Shown here in pieces: positions 52,294-61,188 of a stretch of 64,000 nucleotides of DNA. The notes beneath the pieces are model-generated. The model did no database searches and had not been told where the DNA came from. It saw nothing but the letters and a program-made list of their open reading frames with translations. The stretch covers positions 9,080 through 73,079 of the forward strand of contig CAZGNV010000018.1 in assembly GCA_964527835.1 (NCBI GenBank). Reading direction: 5' to 3'. Numbering within the stretch: the stretch's first letter is position 1; each line of letters begins with the position of its first letter. A program made the translations under genes and the position numbers. Source of the DNA: JAFDCJ01 sp964527835. Its GTDB lineage: Bacteria > Desulfobacterota > Desulfobacteria > Desulfobacterales > JAFDCJ01.

Positions 52294-52878
52294 TCAATTT
52301 GATGCACCGGATCTCAGCTGCGTCTGTTTCAGCCGGGTGTACACCGGGCCTGAAGGCTGCAGGTCGCTTTGATACAGGCAGATCCGGTCGGCGGCAAATT
52401 CATCGCTGCCAAAATCTGAAAAATCATCAACCACCCGGCGCATCACGGCAGGGGGGATGCTTTGCCGGATGCGGCCCAGGGTCAGGTGGCCCTTAAACGG
52501 CCTTTTCTCCGCGGCAAAACCGATGGCCTCCAGGTGCGCCTCGAGTTTTCGCTGCAGCGCGAACAGCTGCTGTACCTGCCCGCCAAGACCCATCCAGATC
52601 ACCCGGGCCCGCCTGATGCCCGGAAAAAAACCGATTCCCCGCAGCGCCAGAACAAACGCCGGCCGGTCCCGGGCCGCCTGATCCATGGCGTGGGCGATTG
52701 CATCGATTCGGCCCGGAGAAATATTTCCCAGAAATTTCAAGGTCAGATGGATGTTCTCCGGGCGCACCCACCTGGCACGCAGCTTTAACTGCTGGAGTTG
52801 CTGCTGGGCATTTTCCAACCGGGCAATAACCGCTGACGGCAAGTCCATGGCAATGAAACTGCGTATGGTCGTTGACAT
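52294..52878 (-). CDS. thpR: RNA 2',3'-cyclic phosphodiesterase ThpR
   Basis: 194 residues of the 2H phosphoesterase family with both HxTx motifs, HLTLKFLG (near residue 43) and HLTLGRI (near 126). It starts MSTTIRSFIAMDLP. ThpR opens 2',3'-cyclic phosphate RNA ends and was earlier called 2'-5' RNA ligase. The ATG at 52878 is chosen because the family begins with RxFIA; the frame continues up to 52929 but that part is not conserved. It lies between a DUF39 gene and recA and is probably co-transcribed with both. Confidence 0.88.
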   Translation of the reverse strand: MSTTIRSFIAMDLPSAVIARLENAQQQLQQLKLRARWVRPENIHLTLKFLGNISPGRIDAIAHAMDQAARDRPAFVLALRGIGFFPGIRRARVIWMGLGGQVQQLFALQRKLEAHLEAIGFAAEKRPFKGHLTLGRIRQSIPPAVMRRVVDDFSDFGSDEFAADRICLYQSDLQPSGPVYTRLKQTQLRSGASN

Positions 52879-52931
52879 GCCAACCGGTCCGTCTGGGTGT
52901 CCTGCGCTGGTCTGCCGCCCGCTTGCCATCG

Positions 52932-54098
52932 TTATCTCGGCAACGTAAACTGCGGCTGTCCAAGGGTAAACGCGCCCCGGGATATCTTTTCCTTTAAAAT
53001 CCCGGCGATCTTGCGGGCTTTGACCACGCTGGACAGGGGAGCTGTCGGTATCTCCTGTCCGTTGAGTTTGATGGAGCCGCTTTTGAGTTCGGCGTAGCTC
53101 ACCTGCCCATAGCTTTTCGAAATCCCGTTGGGATAATCGTGACCGTAATCGATGATCTGGGTAAAAATCTGGTCATCACAAATCGAGGTGTAGCGGGCGA
53201 TTCGCTCATTGAGCACGGGGATGGGCACTCCCAGGCCCACCGCCAGCGAACAGCCGTATCCCTGGATGCTCACCCCCACCAGCCACTGGGCGCTCATTTT
53301 TTTTAAATCTCCCATCACCCACAGGGTCCCGGCCGGGGTGAGAGGCACCCCCTTGCGGGTCCGTTTGGCCCGCGGTTTGTGCTGGGTCCCGTGCCAGGTA
53401 ACGTATCCCTCGCCGCCGCCCAGAAAAATACGGGTTCCCAGACCGATGGTCTGGTAATACGGATCATTGAACAAGGGGCTGAGCTGTCCGGCGGAACAAT
53501 AATTGGCGTTGCCCCCCCGGGGTTTTAAAGTCCCCATGTAAGTGCAAATCGTTTTATCGGTCAGGTTGACGGCGCAGTTGTAATTCTGATAGCTGTTTCG
53601 CGGGTTGCACAGGGTGGCCTGGGGCAGGCTGCGCAGGGTGATTTCCTTTTCCACCAGGCGGTTGGGATAGCAGTCGGTGCCGTACCCCGTGGCTTTGAGC
53701 TGTATTTTTTTACCGGCCACCAGGTCCTGGATAACGTGACCCCCGCCGTAGTTGAACTCACCCGGGTAAACCTTGTTGAGCGGATCGTCCTCCATGGGTT
53801 CGGTAGCCCCGATGTAGCAGTCCACCGCGGCCACGCCGGCATAGGCCGGAACCTTGTTGAGCCACACCTTCGAAGCCTTGATGGTGGGCACCGAGTGGCC
53901 GAAGTTTATAAACGCCCCCGACGAACACATGGGGGCAAAGGTTCCGGTGGTGACCACGTCCACCTGGTGGGCGGCTTCGACCGCCCCTTCGGCCTTGACA
54001 ATGTCGATCATCTCCTCGGCGGTGACCACCACCACGTCGCCGGTCTTGATCTTCTGATTGATCTGCTCAATGGTTTTGTTGACTTTATTGCTTGGCAT
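52932..54098 (-). CDS. Homocysteine biosynthesis protein, DUF39 family
   Basis: 388 residues: VVTAEEMIDIVKAEGAVEAAHQVDVVTTGTFAPMCSSGAF in the N-terminus, EFNYGGGHVIQDLVAGK, NPRNSYQNYNCAVN and FLGGGEGYVTWHGTQH. DUF39 proteins of methanogens and sulfate reducers are needed to make homocysteine by putting sulfide onto an aspartate-semialdehyde-derived acceptor, bypassing the classic acetyl/succinyl-homoserine route. Several conserved cysteines are present. No CBS or NIL-ferredoxin partner is seen in this window. It lies between the M23 peptidase (6-base gap) and thpR. Confidence 0.88.
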   Translation of the reverse strand: MPSNKVNKTIEQINQKIKTGDVVVVTAEEMIDIVKAEGAVEAAHQVDVVTTGTFAPMCSSGAFINFGHSVPTIKASKVWLNKVPAYAGVAAVDCYIGATEPMEDDPLNKVYPGEFNYGGGHVIQDLVAGKKIQLKATGYGTDCYPNRLVEKEITLRSLPQATLCNPRNSYQNYNCAVNLTDKTICTYMGTLKPRGGNANYCSAGQLSPLFNDPYYQTIGLGTRIFLGGGEGYVTWHGTQHKPRAKRTRKGVPLTPAGTLWVMGDLKKMSAQWLVGVSIQGYGCSLAVGLGVPIPVLNERIARYTSICDDQIFTQIIDYGHDYPNGISKSYGQVSYAELKSGSIKLNGQEIPTAPLSSVVKARKIAGILKEKISRGAFTLGQPQFTLPR

Positions 54099-54104
54099 GC
54101 CGGA

Positions 54105-55490
54105 TCACTCCTGTTTCATCCCGGAATTCAGCGGTTCAATTTTAGACAGTACATTGTCTTTTATCCAGTGAGCATCCCACCATTCCACCGGGTTGACAAA
54201 CGTATTGTGGATCAGCATGGCGTAGTGCAGATGATCCCCGCCGGCCAGGCCCGTGGCGCCGGTGTGCCCCACAATGCCACCGCGCGGCACCCGGGCGCCT
54301 GCTTTGACTCCGATTTTACTCAAATGCGAATACATGCTCAACAGGCCGCAACCGTGATCGAGCACCACGGTCTTACCGTAAATCCCCACGGATCCGGCAA
54401 ACAGAACCACTCCACTGTTGGCGGCCGGCACCGGACTGTGGGACAGCGAAGCCAGGTCGATTCCCAGGTGCACTTGTTTGTCAATCTGCCGTCCCCGGTA
54501 GAAGTAAGTGCGCTTGTCAGCGAACCGGGCGCGGGAAGCGGACCTGGGCAGTCTTAAAAAGGCTCCCCGCCACAGCATTTTGTCCGCCGTCTTTTGACCC
54601 AGCCCGGTGAGCTGCTGATAATTGGCCTGCCGCAGATCACGGTTGATTTTTAGAAATTTTTCAACATCCGACAGGTGCGCACTACCGGAAAGCGCAGCGC
54701 TGAATTCCGGCAGCTTGCGCTTGATGAAACCGTCGCTGATGTTGATGCGGTCTTTTCTGAATTTTTTACGCCGGATGTGATAATTGAAACCGGCTTTGAC
54801 AGAATTTCCGGCCCGGTCAGTGGCTTCCACAAAAATTTCAGTCTGGGGCCCCTGCGGGTAGCCAAGAGCGAAAAAAGCCAGGTTGAGGTGTTTGCCGGAC
54901 GCCGGCAACGGGTGGGCCGGAAAAAAATTTTCTCCCACCACCACCCCTTTGCGGGGGCAGTCTTCGGAAAGCTGGAAAACCACCAGCCCTGCCCCGCCCT
55001 GGTTGATATAGTGGGCCTGGCTGACAACCGCGATTTCGGGAGGCCGGGTGTCGATCACCAACTTTTCTTCAAGGTAAGTCCGATTGCCCTGCCACCAGTT
55101 GCGCCAGGAAAAATCCCGCACCGCCACCCTCAGTATGGCCCCCCCGTCGCTGAAACCCAGCTTTGCGGGCTCGATCTTGATTGTGACGGCACTTTTATGA
55201 ATTTTGCCGCCCCCCCACAAACCGGCGGCCGGAAAATCCTGCTCGTGCAGCACGACTTCTTTGCCTTCTTGCAGCAGGCCGACCCAGATCCGGCGTAAAC
55301 CGCTTCTGCCATCGGCTGCTGAAATGATGACTTCCCGGGAACTGCCGACATAGGCCGATGGCAGGTCCAGGGTGAGCGAAGGTTTTTCACCTTCCATCCG
55401 CACCACGCCGACAACGGCAAGGGCGGTAACGACCACCAGGCATGCGAACAGCACGACCCACAATTTTGTTTGTTTCTTTTTGTTTTTCAA
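54105..55490 (-). CDS. Membrane-anchored M23 (LytM) metallopeptidase
   Basis: 461 residues. One N-terminal membrane span (about 9-31) is followed by a beta-rich region with Ig-like features (RSGLRRIWVGLLQEGKEVV, VEATDRAGNSVKAGF). The C-terminal M23 domain has HLGIDLAS (zinc His and Asp), LDHGCGLLSMYSHLSKIG and GDHLHYAM (HxH), so the metal site is complete. It probably cuts peptidoglycan peptides in the periplasm. Start TTG at 55490; no ATG is better placed. Confidence 0.85.
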   Translation of the reverse strand: MKNKKKQTKLWVVLFACLVVVTALAVVGVVRMEGEKPSLTLDLPSAYVGSSREVIISAADGRSGLRRIWVGLLQEGKEVVLHEQDFPAAGLWGGGKIHKSAVTIKIEPAKLGFSDGGAILRVAVRDFSWRNWWQGNRTYLEEKLVIDTRPPEIAVVSQAHYINQGGAGLVVFQLSEDCPRKGVVVGENFFPAHPLPASGKHLNLAFFALGYPQGPQTEIFVEATDRAGNSVKAGFNYHIRRKKFRKDRINISDGFIKRKLPEFSAALSGSAHLSDVEKFLKINRDLRQANYQQLTGLGQKTADKMLWRGAFLRLPRSASRARFADKRTYFYRGRQIDKQVHLGIDLASLSHSPVPAANSGVVLFAGSVGIYGKTVVLDHGCGLLSMYSHLSKIGVKAGARVPRGGIVGHTGATGLAGGDHLHYAMLIHNTFVNPVEWWDAHWIKDNVLSKIEPLNSGMKQE

Positions 55491-55631
55491 CCAGTTACGC
55501 CTTTCAAAATCTCAAACTGACACAAACTTCTTAGATAGCAGGTACAACCGGGATAATCAAGGCCTGTTTTCGATTCTTGACTTTTGGCGGTGTGCACGGT
55601 ACAAAGTGGCCCCACAACGGCTAAACAGACC

Positions 55632-55648
55632 CCGGGCACGGTGCCCGG
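55632..55648. other. Perfect short GC-rich palindrome upstream of kdsA
   Basis: CCGGGCAC G GTGCCCGG, symmetric around base 55640. It lies 45 bases before the chosen kdsA start and 6 bases before an alternative ATG (55654). It could be a protein-binding site or form a stem over the ribosome site if the early start is used. Confidence 0.35.
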
Positions 55649-55692
55649 TGGAAATGGGTTTTAGCGCGGCGAACGCATGTATGGCGCAACAG

Positions 55693-56508
55693 ATGAAAAT
55701 TGAACCCAACGGGATTCACATCGGACGCGGCGCACCCCTGGTGCTGATCAGCGGTCCCTGTGTCATCGAAGATTATGACACCACGGTGCGCATTGGCGCC
55801 GCCTTAAAGGAAATTGCCGCCGAGCTTGATATGCCGCTGATCTTTAAGGCCTCATATGACAAGGCCAATCGCACCTCCATCGAGTCCTATCGCGGACCGG
55901 GGCTGGAAAAGGGGCTCAGGATCCTGGCGCAGATCAAAAGCGAACTCGGCCTGCCGGTGCTTTCCGACGTGCATCGCATCAGCGAGATCGCTGCGGCGGC
56001 CGAAGTCCTGGACATTATCCAGATTCCGGCCTTCTTATGTCGCCAGACCGATTTGATCTTTGAAATCGGCCGGGCTGCAAAACCGGTAAACATTAAAAAA
56101 GGACAGTTTCTGGCTCCCTGGGACATGATCCCGGTGGTGGAAAAAATCAAATCCACCGGCAATCGCCGCGTCCTGCTGACCGAGCGCGGCAGCATGTTCG
56201 GCTACAACAACCTGGTCGTCGACTTCCGGGGCATTGCCATCATGCAGCAGACAGGACTGCCGGTAATTTTTGATGCCACCCACAGTGTTCAGCTGCCCGG
56301 CGGGGCGGGGTCCAGTTCAGCCGGGCAACGTGAATATGCCCCGGTGCTCGCCCGGGCCGCCGTGGCAGCCGGGGCAGACGGCGTGTTTCTGGAAGTTCAT
56401 CACGATCCGGACCGCGCCCTTTGTGACGGACCCAATTCATTGAGCATTGAAGGCCTGCATGATCTGCTTTTGCAGCTGCAGCAAATCAGCCGGGTGATGG
56501 GGCGTTGA
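55693..56508 (+). CDS. kdsA: 3-deoxy-8-phosphooctulonate (KDO-8-P) synthase, metal-dependent type
   Basis: 271 residues: LVLISGPCVIEDYD, FKASYDKANRTSIESYRGPGLEKGL, IPAFLCRQTDLI, KKGQFLAPWDM, ERGSMFGYNNLVVDFR, DATHSVQLPGG and EVHHDPDRALCDGP. The cysteine in GPCVIE, with the histidine, glutamate and aspartate of the later motifs, marks the metal-dependent (Aquifex-type) class rather than the E. coli class with asparagine there. It makes KDO-8-phosphate for the LPS core. In-frame ATGs at 55681 and 55654 are alternatives; none has a strong ribosome site. Confidence 0.93.
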   Translation: MKIEPNGIHIGRGAPLVLISGPCVIEDYDTTVRIGAALKEIAAELDMPLIFKASYDKANRTSIESYRGPGLEKGLRILAQIKSELGLPVLSDVHRISEIAAAAEVLDIIQIPAFLCRQTDLIFEIGRAAKPVNIKKGQFLAPWDMIPVVEKIKSTGNRRVLLTERGSMFGYNNLVVDFRGIAIMQQTGLPVIFDATHSVQLPGGAGSSSAGQREYAPVLARAAVAAGADGVFLEVHHDPDRALCDGPNSLSIEGLHDLLLQLQQISRVMGR

Positions 56509-56527
56509 GTCAGGTGATTTTTCAGCG

Positions 56528-57115
56528 ATGGTTTTTGCGCGCTTCAAAAAGACGTCGAAATTAAAACTGATCCTGCCGGTCATTATTCTGGTGGTCATCG
56601 GCACGGTGGTGGCGGTTTTTGTCGGCTATCGCCAGGTCTCCAGCACCCCGGAGCTGCTGCTGTCCACAATCAAAACCGGTGCCGATCTGTCCATCGGCAA
56701 AATCCGGCAGACGTCCACCCGCAACGGCAAAAAACAGTGGACCCTGGAAGCCCGCTCGGCCGATTACATGGAAAACGAGAAAAAAGTCATTTTAAAGCAG
56801 CTGGCGGTCACTTTTTTCCTTAAGAACCAGGACAAGGTCTACCTGGTAGCCGACCGGGCGGTATTGAATACCGACACAAATGACATTGAATTTTCGGGCA
56901 ATGTTGTGGTAAGAAACAAGGACTACCGGTTGAAAACCGAAAACCTGATCTATGAAAACGAAAGGCGCATCATTACCTGCAATGTTCCCCTGCGCATTAT
57001 CGGCAATGATGCCCGACTTGCGGCCAACTCGGCCTCCTATGACTTAGATGCCGGCAAAATCGTGATGAACGGCAATATTGATGCCACCATCAGCGCCAAA
57101 TCGACATTCTTTTAA
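56528..57115 (+). CDS. lptC: LPS export ABC transporter periplasmic protein LptC
   Basis: 195 residues: one N-terminal membrane span (LILPVIILVVIGTVVAVFVG, about 13-33) and a periplasmic beta-jellyroll with ARSADYMENEKKVILKQLAV, ADRAVLNTDTNDIEFSGNVVV and NSASYDLDAGKIVMNGNI. LptC passes LPS from LptBFG to LptA across the periplasm. It lies 19 bases after kdsA. In many Proteobacteria lptA and lptB come next, but here a 177-base gap and then rpoN follow. Confidence 0.88.
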   Translation: MVFARFKKTSKLKLILPVIILVVIGTVVAVFVGYRQVSSTPELLLSTIKTGADLSIGKIRQTSTRNGKKQWTLEARSADYMENEKKVILKQLAVTFFLKNQDKVYLVADRAVLNTDTNDIEFSGNVVVRNKDYRLKTENLIYENERRIITCNVPLRIIGNDARLAANSASYDLDAGKIVMNGNIDATISAKSTFF

Positions 57116-57292
57116 TTTTAACCGGGTGGACTCTGAAATGGTTGCAATTTTCAGCCAACTTCACTAAAATAAATTAGCTTGCAAAATTCGCACCACAAAG
57201 CACCTTCCGTCCGATCGACGTACTGCTTTCTGGCGCAGCAATATCCATAGTGAACCCACCCCGCAGACGGGGACCCAGGTACGGCGAACAAT

Positions 57293-58723
57293 ATGGCACT
57301 GGAACTGCGACAACAACTTAAATTAACCCAACAGCTCATCATGACGCCGCAGCTGCAGATGGCAATCAAGCTGCTGCAATTGTCACGGCTGGAACTGGTG
57401 GACACCATCCGCAAGGAGCTGGAGGAAAACCCGGCCCTGGAGGAAGTGCCGGAAGCCGCCGCCGAGCAGTTGGCCGAACAGGCCGAGACCCCGCCAGACG
57501 ACACCCCGGCTGAAAAAGAAGTCACCATTGAGGAAAAACTGCAGCAGGACATCGACTGGAGCAACTATCTGGATGAATACAACACCCCCGGCCGGGTCCA
57601 CTTTGAATCCGAGGAAAGAGACACCCCCAGGTTCGAGGCTTTTATCGCTCGCAAGGAGTCCTTGAAAGACCACCTGCTGTGGCAGTTTTTAATGACCAAG
57701 CCGGCCGCAAGCGATGAAAAAATTGCCAGTGCCATCATCGGCAACCTGAACAAGGACGGCTACCTGATGGCGCCCCTTGAGGAAATCGCCCAGCTGAGCG
57801 AATCTTCGCTGGAAAATGTCGAAACGGTTTTATCCATCCTGCAGACCTTCGATCCCATCGGCGTGTGCGCCCGGGACTTGAGCGAATGCCTGCTGATTCA
57901 GGCCCGACACCTGGGCCTGGACAACACTATCGTCACCGACATCATCGCCGAGCATCTGCCCCATCTCGAAAAGAAAAATTACAAGGCGATCTGCAAGGCC
58001 CTGAAAAGAAGCATGGACGAGGTGGTATCGGCGATCAACGCGATTACGAGCATGGAGCCCCGGCCCGGTCGGGAGTTCAACGACGAAACCCCGCAATACA
58101 TCAATCCGGATATTTACGTTTATAAACTGGACAATGATTTTGTCATCGTTCTCAATGACGACGGCATGCCCAAGCTGCGGGTCAATTCCTTTTACAAAAA
58201 TTCCATCAGCCGCGGTAAAAAAATCTCCGGGGAGGCCGAAAGCTATATCCAGGATAAAATGAGATCGGCTGCCTGGTTGATCAAAAGCATCCACCAACGT
58301 CAAAAGACGATTTACAGGGTGATGGAAAGCATCCTGCGCTTTCAGCGGGAATTTTTTGAAAATGGCATCACCCATCTCAAACCCATGGTGCTGCGCGACG
58401 TGGCCCAGGACATTGGCATGCACGAGTCCACCATCAGCCGGGTGACCACCAACAAATATGCTTACACGCCCCAGGGAATTTTCGAGCTGAAGTATTTCTT
58501 TAACAGTTCCATCAAACGCGGACAGGGCGGCACCATTGCATCGGCCAGTGTCCAGGAAAAAATAAAACGCATCATCGCCAGCGAAGACCCCAAAAAACCA
58601 TACAGTGATGATAAGATATCCCAGCTGCTGGAAGAAGACAACATCCACATCGCACGCCGGACCGTGGCCAAATATCGCGAGATGCTGAGGGTGTTGCCAT
58701 CCAATAAACGCAAACAAGTATAG
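57293..58723 (+). CDS. rpoN: RNA polymerase sigma-54 factor
   Basis: 476 residues: the Gln/Leu-rich activator region I (LRQQLKLTQQLIMTPQLQMAIKLLQLS), an acidic region II (about 45-100), the core-binding middle, the helix-turn-helix region (LRDVAQDIGMHESTISRVTTNKY) and the RpoN box ARRTVAKYRE. It recognises -24/-12 promoters with enhancer-binding ATPases. It heads the rpoN-hpf-ptsN-rapZ group. The ATG at 57293 follows a weak ribosome site (GGTACGGCGAACAAT). Confidence 0.96.
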   Translation: MALELRQQLKLTQQLIMTPQLQMAIKLLQLSRLELVDTIRKELEENPALEEVPEAAAEQLAEQAETPPDDTPAEKEVTIEEKLQQDIDWSNYLDEYNTPGRVHFESEERDTPRFEAFIARKESLKDHLLWQFLMTKPAASDEKIASAIIGNLNKDGYLMAPLEEIAQLSESSLENVETVLSILQTFDPIGVCARDLSECLLIQARHLGLDNTIVTDIIAEHLPHLEKKNYKAICKALKRSMDEVVSAINAITSMEPRPGREFNDETPQYINPDIYVYKLDNDFVIVLNDDGMPKLRVNSFYKNSISRGKKISGEAESYIQDKMRSAAWLIKSIHQRQKTIYRVMESILRFQREFFENGITHLKPMVLRDVAQDIGMHESTISRVTTNKYAYTPQGIFELKYFFNSSIKRGQGGTIASASVQEKIKRIIASEDPKKPYSDDKISQLLEEDNIHIARRTVAKYREMLRVLPSNKRKQV

Positions 58724-58739
58724 AAAAGAGTGCCAAAGA

Positions 58740-59273
58740 ATGCAAACATCGGTAACATTTAAAAATCTCGACCCTTCCGATCATCTCAAAACCTATGTCG
58801 GCGACAAATTGAACCGTTTTGACCGCTTGCTTGACAATCCGGCTGAAGCCAACGTGGTCCTGTCAGTTGAAAAATTCCGCCATATCGCTGAAATCAATAT
58901 TTCCGGCGACAAGCTGACCATCTATGGCAAGGAAGAGACCAACGACATGTATTCGGCCATCGATATGGTGCTGGACAAGTTGGAAAAACAGATCAAGAAA
59001 AGCAAGCAGAAGATCCGCGAACGCCGCTCCAGTGCAAAAGGCCTCACCCATGTCATGGCCCAGGCAGGAGAAACCCTGCCCGATGATGAAATCGAGCGGC
59101 AGGTCAGGATCAAGCACATAGAATACAAACCCATGGATGTCGAAGAAGCTGTCTTGCAGATGGACCTGATCGAAGACAGCTTTCTGGTATTCACCAACGC
59201 CCGTACCGATCAAGTCAATGTCCTGTACCGGCGCCGGGATGGTCATTACGGCTTGATTCAGCCCAGTTCGTGA
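58740..59273 (+). CDS. hpf: Ribosome hibernation promoting factor, long form
   Basis: 177 residues: the N-terminal S30AE domain (NLDPSDHLKTYVGDKLNRFDRLL, VEKFRHIAEINISGD) and a C-terminal domain (IKHIEYKPMDVEEAVLQMDLIEDSFLVFTNA) that makes it the long form, able to pair 70S ribosomes into 100S dimers by itself. The charged linker between them is about 25 residues. It lies 16 bases after rpoN and is co-transcribed with it. Confidence 0.94.
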   Translation: MQTSVTFKNLDPSDHLKTYVGDKLNRFDRLLDNPAEANVVLSVEKFRHIAEINISGDKLTIYGKEETNDMYSAIDMVLDKLEKQIKKSKQKIRERRSSAKGLTHVMAQAGETLPDDEIERQVRIKHIEYKPMDVEEAVLQMDLIEDSFLVFTNARTDQVNVLYRRRDGHYGLIQPSS

Positions 59274-59366
59274 TTATTATAATCCTTTTAATGCCCCGAT
59301 TGAATAGGCGTTTGCTGGTTAGCGCGCACATCCGGCTGGGCGGCCGGCGAATCTGGTAATTTCGAT

Positions 59367-59825
59367 ATGAAAATTTGCGATGTACTTCAAAAAGATGCGA
59401 TTGTCGACGATTTGAAAGCTTCCAACAAGAAAGCCGTCCTCCAGGAACTGGGGGAACCGGTGGCTGCCATTGCCGGCGTTGACCTGAAAAATCTGGTCAG
59501 AGTGCTCATGGAAAGAGAACGACTCGGCAGCACGGGTATCGGCGGGGGCATTGGAATCCCCCATGGAAAGATGAAAGACCTCGAATCACTGGTGCTCGGC
59601 TTTGGTCTCAGCCGCAAGGGGGTCGATTTTGAATCACTGGACGGGCGGCCAACGCATATCTTTTTTATGCTTGTCACCCCGGAAAATTCCACGGGTCTGC
59701 ATCTCAAACTGCTGGCACGAATTTCGCGCATCCTTAAAAATGACCCGTTCAAACACCGGCTGATGAAAGCTTCGGATCGCGATGAGATTTTCAATATTAT
59801 CCAGGAGGAGGACGAGGAATTTTAA
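59367..59825 (+). CDS. ptsN: Nitrogen PTS protein EIIA(Ntr)
   Basis: 152 residues of the fructose/nitrogen EIIA fold: LGSTGIGGGIGIPHGKMKDLESLVL with the phospho-accepting histidine in PHGK (near residue 68), and FFMLVTPENSTGLHLKLLARISRIL. It receives phosphate from the nitrogen PTS and regulates rather than transports. It lies 93 bases after hpf; rapZ follows after 35 bases. Confidence 0.93.
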   Translation: MKICDVLQKDAIVDDLKASNKKAVLQELGEPVAAIAGVDLKNLVRVLMERERLGSTGIGGGIGIPHGKMKDLESLVLGFGLSRKGVDFESLDGRPTHIFFMLVTPENSTGLHLKLLARISRILKNDPFKHRLMKASDRDEIFNIIQEEDEEF

Positions 59826-59860
59826 ACTTCCGACCCTGGCGATAGGGCTGGCAGGGCACC

Positions 59861-60730
59861 GTGTTTAACATCACCATTTTCATAATTACAGGGCTTTCAG
59901 GCTCCGGGAAAAGCACCGTGATGGCTGCCCTGGAAGATGCCGGTTTCTACTGTGTCGATAATATGCCGGTGGATCTGCTGCCGAAATTTCTGGAATTGCC
60001 CATTGAGCGGGACTCTGAAATTACCGGCATCGCCCTGGTGATGGACCTGCGTGAAAAGGGATTTTTATCCAGGTATGAAGATGTCTTCAGGCAGCTGAAA
60101 CAAAAGGGATACCGCTTTTCGATTCTTTTTCTTGAAGCCGAAGAAGAAATTCTGGTGCGCCGCTACAGTGCGACGCGCAGACAGCACCCCCTGTCAGCGG
60201 GCAGAAACCTGTTGGAAGGTATTCGGGCCGAAAAGCAGCAGCTGCAGGGCTTGAGATCGGTTGCCGATCGGATCATCGACACTTCCAGCTTCAATGTCCA
60301 TGAACTCAAGTCGGCAATTCTCGACATCGCCCGCAAGAGCAAAAAACTTGTGCCGATGCGCATCAATGTCGTATCCTTCGGGTTCAAATACGGCATACCG
60401 CACGATGCGGATTTGATCATGGACGTCCGCTTTCTGGCAAATCCGTATTTTATTCCGGAACTCAAGGATCTGGACGGCGAAGCGCAGCCGATTAAAGATT
60501 TCGTCTTGAAACGAGAGCAAACCCAGGCCTTTCTGAAAAAATACCTGGATCTGCTGGATTACTTGATTCCCCTCTATGAAAAAGAGGGCAAAGCTTATTT
60601 AACCATTGCCATCGGATGCACCGGTGGCCGGCACCGCTCCGTGACCATCGCCGGCCATATTTTCGAACACGTCCGGGCCTTGGGAAAAACGGTGGGACTC
60701 AATCATCGGGATATCAACCAACCGGCGTGA
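59861..60730 (+). CDS. rapZ: RNase adapter RapZ
   Basis: 289 residues: ITGLSGSGKSTVMAALEDAGFYCVDNMPVDLLP (Walker A near 9-16), FLEAEEEILVRRYSATRRQHPL and the C-terminal RNA-binding part with RNVVSFGFKYG-like IRINVVSFGFKYG, MDVRFLANPYF and IGCTGGRHRSV. In E. coli it directs RNase E to the GlmZ sRNA and tunes glucosamine-6-P synthesis. The start is GTG at 59861. Downstream lies a mannose-type EIIA gene, a common pairing. Confidence 0.94.
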   Translation: MFNITIFIITGLSGSGKSTVMAALEDAGFYCVDNMPVDLLPKFLELPIERDSEITGIALVMDLREKGFLSRYEDVFRQLKQKGYRFSILFLEAEEEILVRRYSATRRQHPLSAGRNLLEGIRAEKQQLQGLRSVADRIIDTSSFNVHELKSAILDIARKSKKLVPMRINVVSFGFKYGIPHDADLIMDVRFLANPYFIPELKDLDGEAQPIKDFVLKREQTQAFLKKYLDLLDYLIPLYEKEGKAYLTIAIGCTGGRHRSVTIAGHIFEHVRALGKTVGLNHRDINQPA

Positions 60731-60771
60731 TGGTCCGCCCTTTAAAAAGCCTCTGAACACCCAGGTGATTT

Positions 60772-61185
60772 ATGATCGGAATTGTTGTCGTCACCCATAG
60801 CCGGCTGGGGGAAGCACTGATTGAAGCCGCCGAATTTATTGTTGGCAGCCGCCCGGAAGCAGTCGTGGCGGTCTCGATTGACATCAACGAAAATGCCGAA
60901 AAACTGCGCGAAAAAATTGCCGCCAGCATCAAAACCGTAAAAGGCCCTGATGGAGTGCTCATCCTGACGGATATGTTCGGGGGGACGCCCTCCAACTTGA
61001 GCTATTCGTTTCTGGAGGAAGGGCATATCGAGGTAATATCTGGCGTCAATCTTCCCATCCTGGTCCAGGCCACTGGTATGCGCGGCAAGAAAAAGCTTGA
61101 TCGTCTGGCGGCCGACCTGGAGGTGTTCGGTAAAAAGAGCATATCGCTGGCCAGCGGGATTCTAAAGGGCAATAAACGGAGCTAA
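60772..61185 (+). CDS. PTS EIIA of the mannose family
   Basis: 137 residues: IGIVVVTHSRLGEALIEAAE with phospho-accepting H9, LILTDMFGGTPSNLSYSFL and VISGVNLPILVQAT. In many Desulfobacterota this gene is followed by EIIB, HPr and EI genes; here rimI follows instead, so its phosphate donor must be encoded elsewhere. Like PtsN it is probably regulatory. It lies 41 bases after rapZ. Confidence 0.9.
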   Translation: MIGIVVVTHSRLGEALIEAAEFIVGSRPEAVVAVSIDINENAEKLREKIAASIKTVKGPDGVLILTDMFGGTPSNLSYSFLEEGHIEVISGVNLPILVQATGMRGKKKLDRLAADLEVFGKKSISLASGILKGNKRS

Positions 61186-61188
61186 ACC

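Noticed and set aside
55372..55692. Long N-terminal extension of kdsA
   Set aside because: It runs through the 5' end of the opposite-strand M23 gene and is unlike any KDO-8-P synthase.
57296..57312. Sigma54 -24/-12-like sequence (TGGCAC then CTGC) at the rpoN start
   Set aside because: It lies inside the rpoN coding region, the -12 element is imperfect and spacing is approximate, so chance is more likely.
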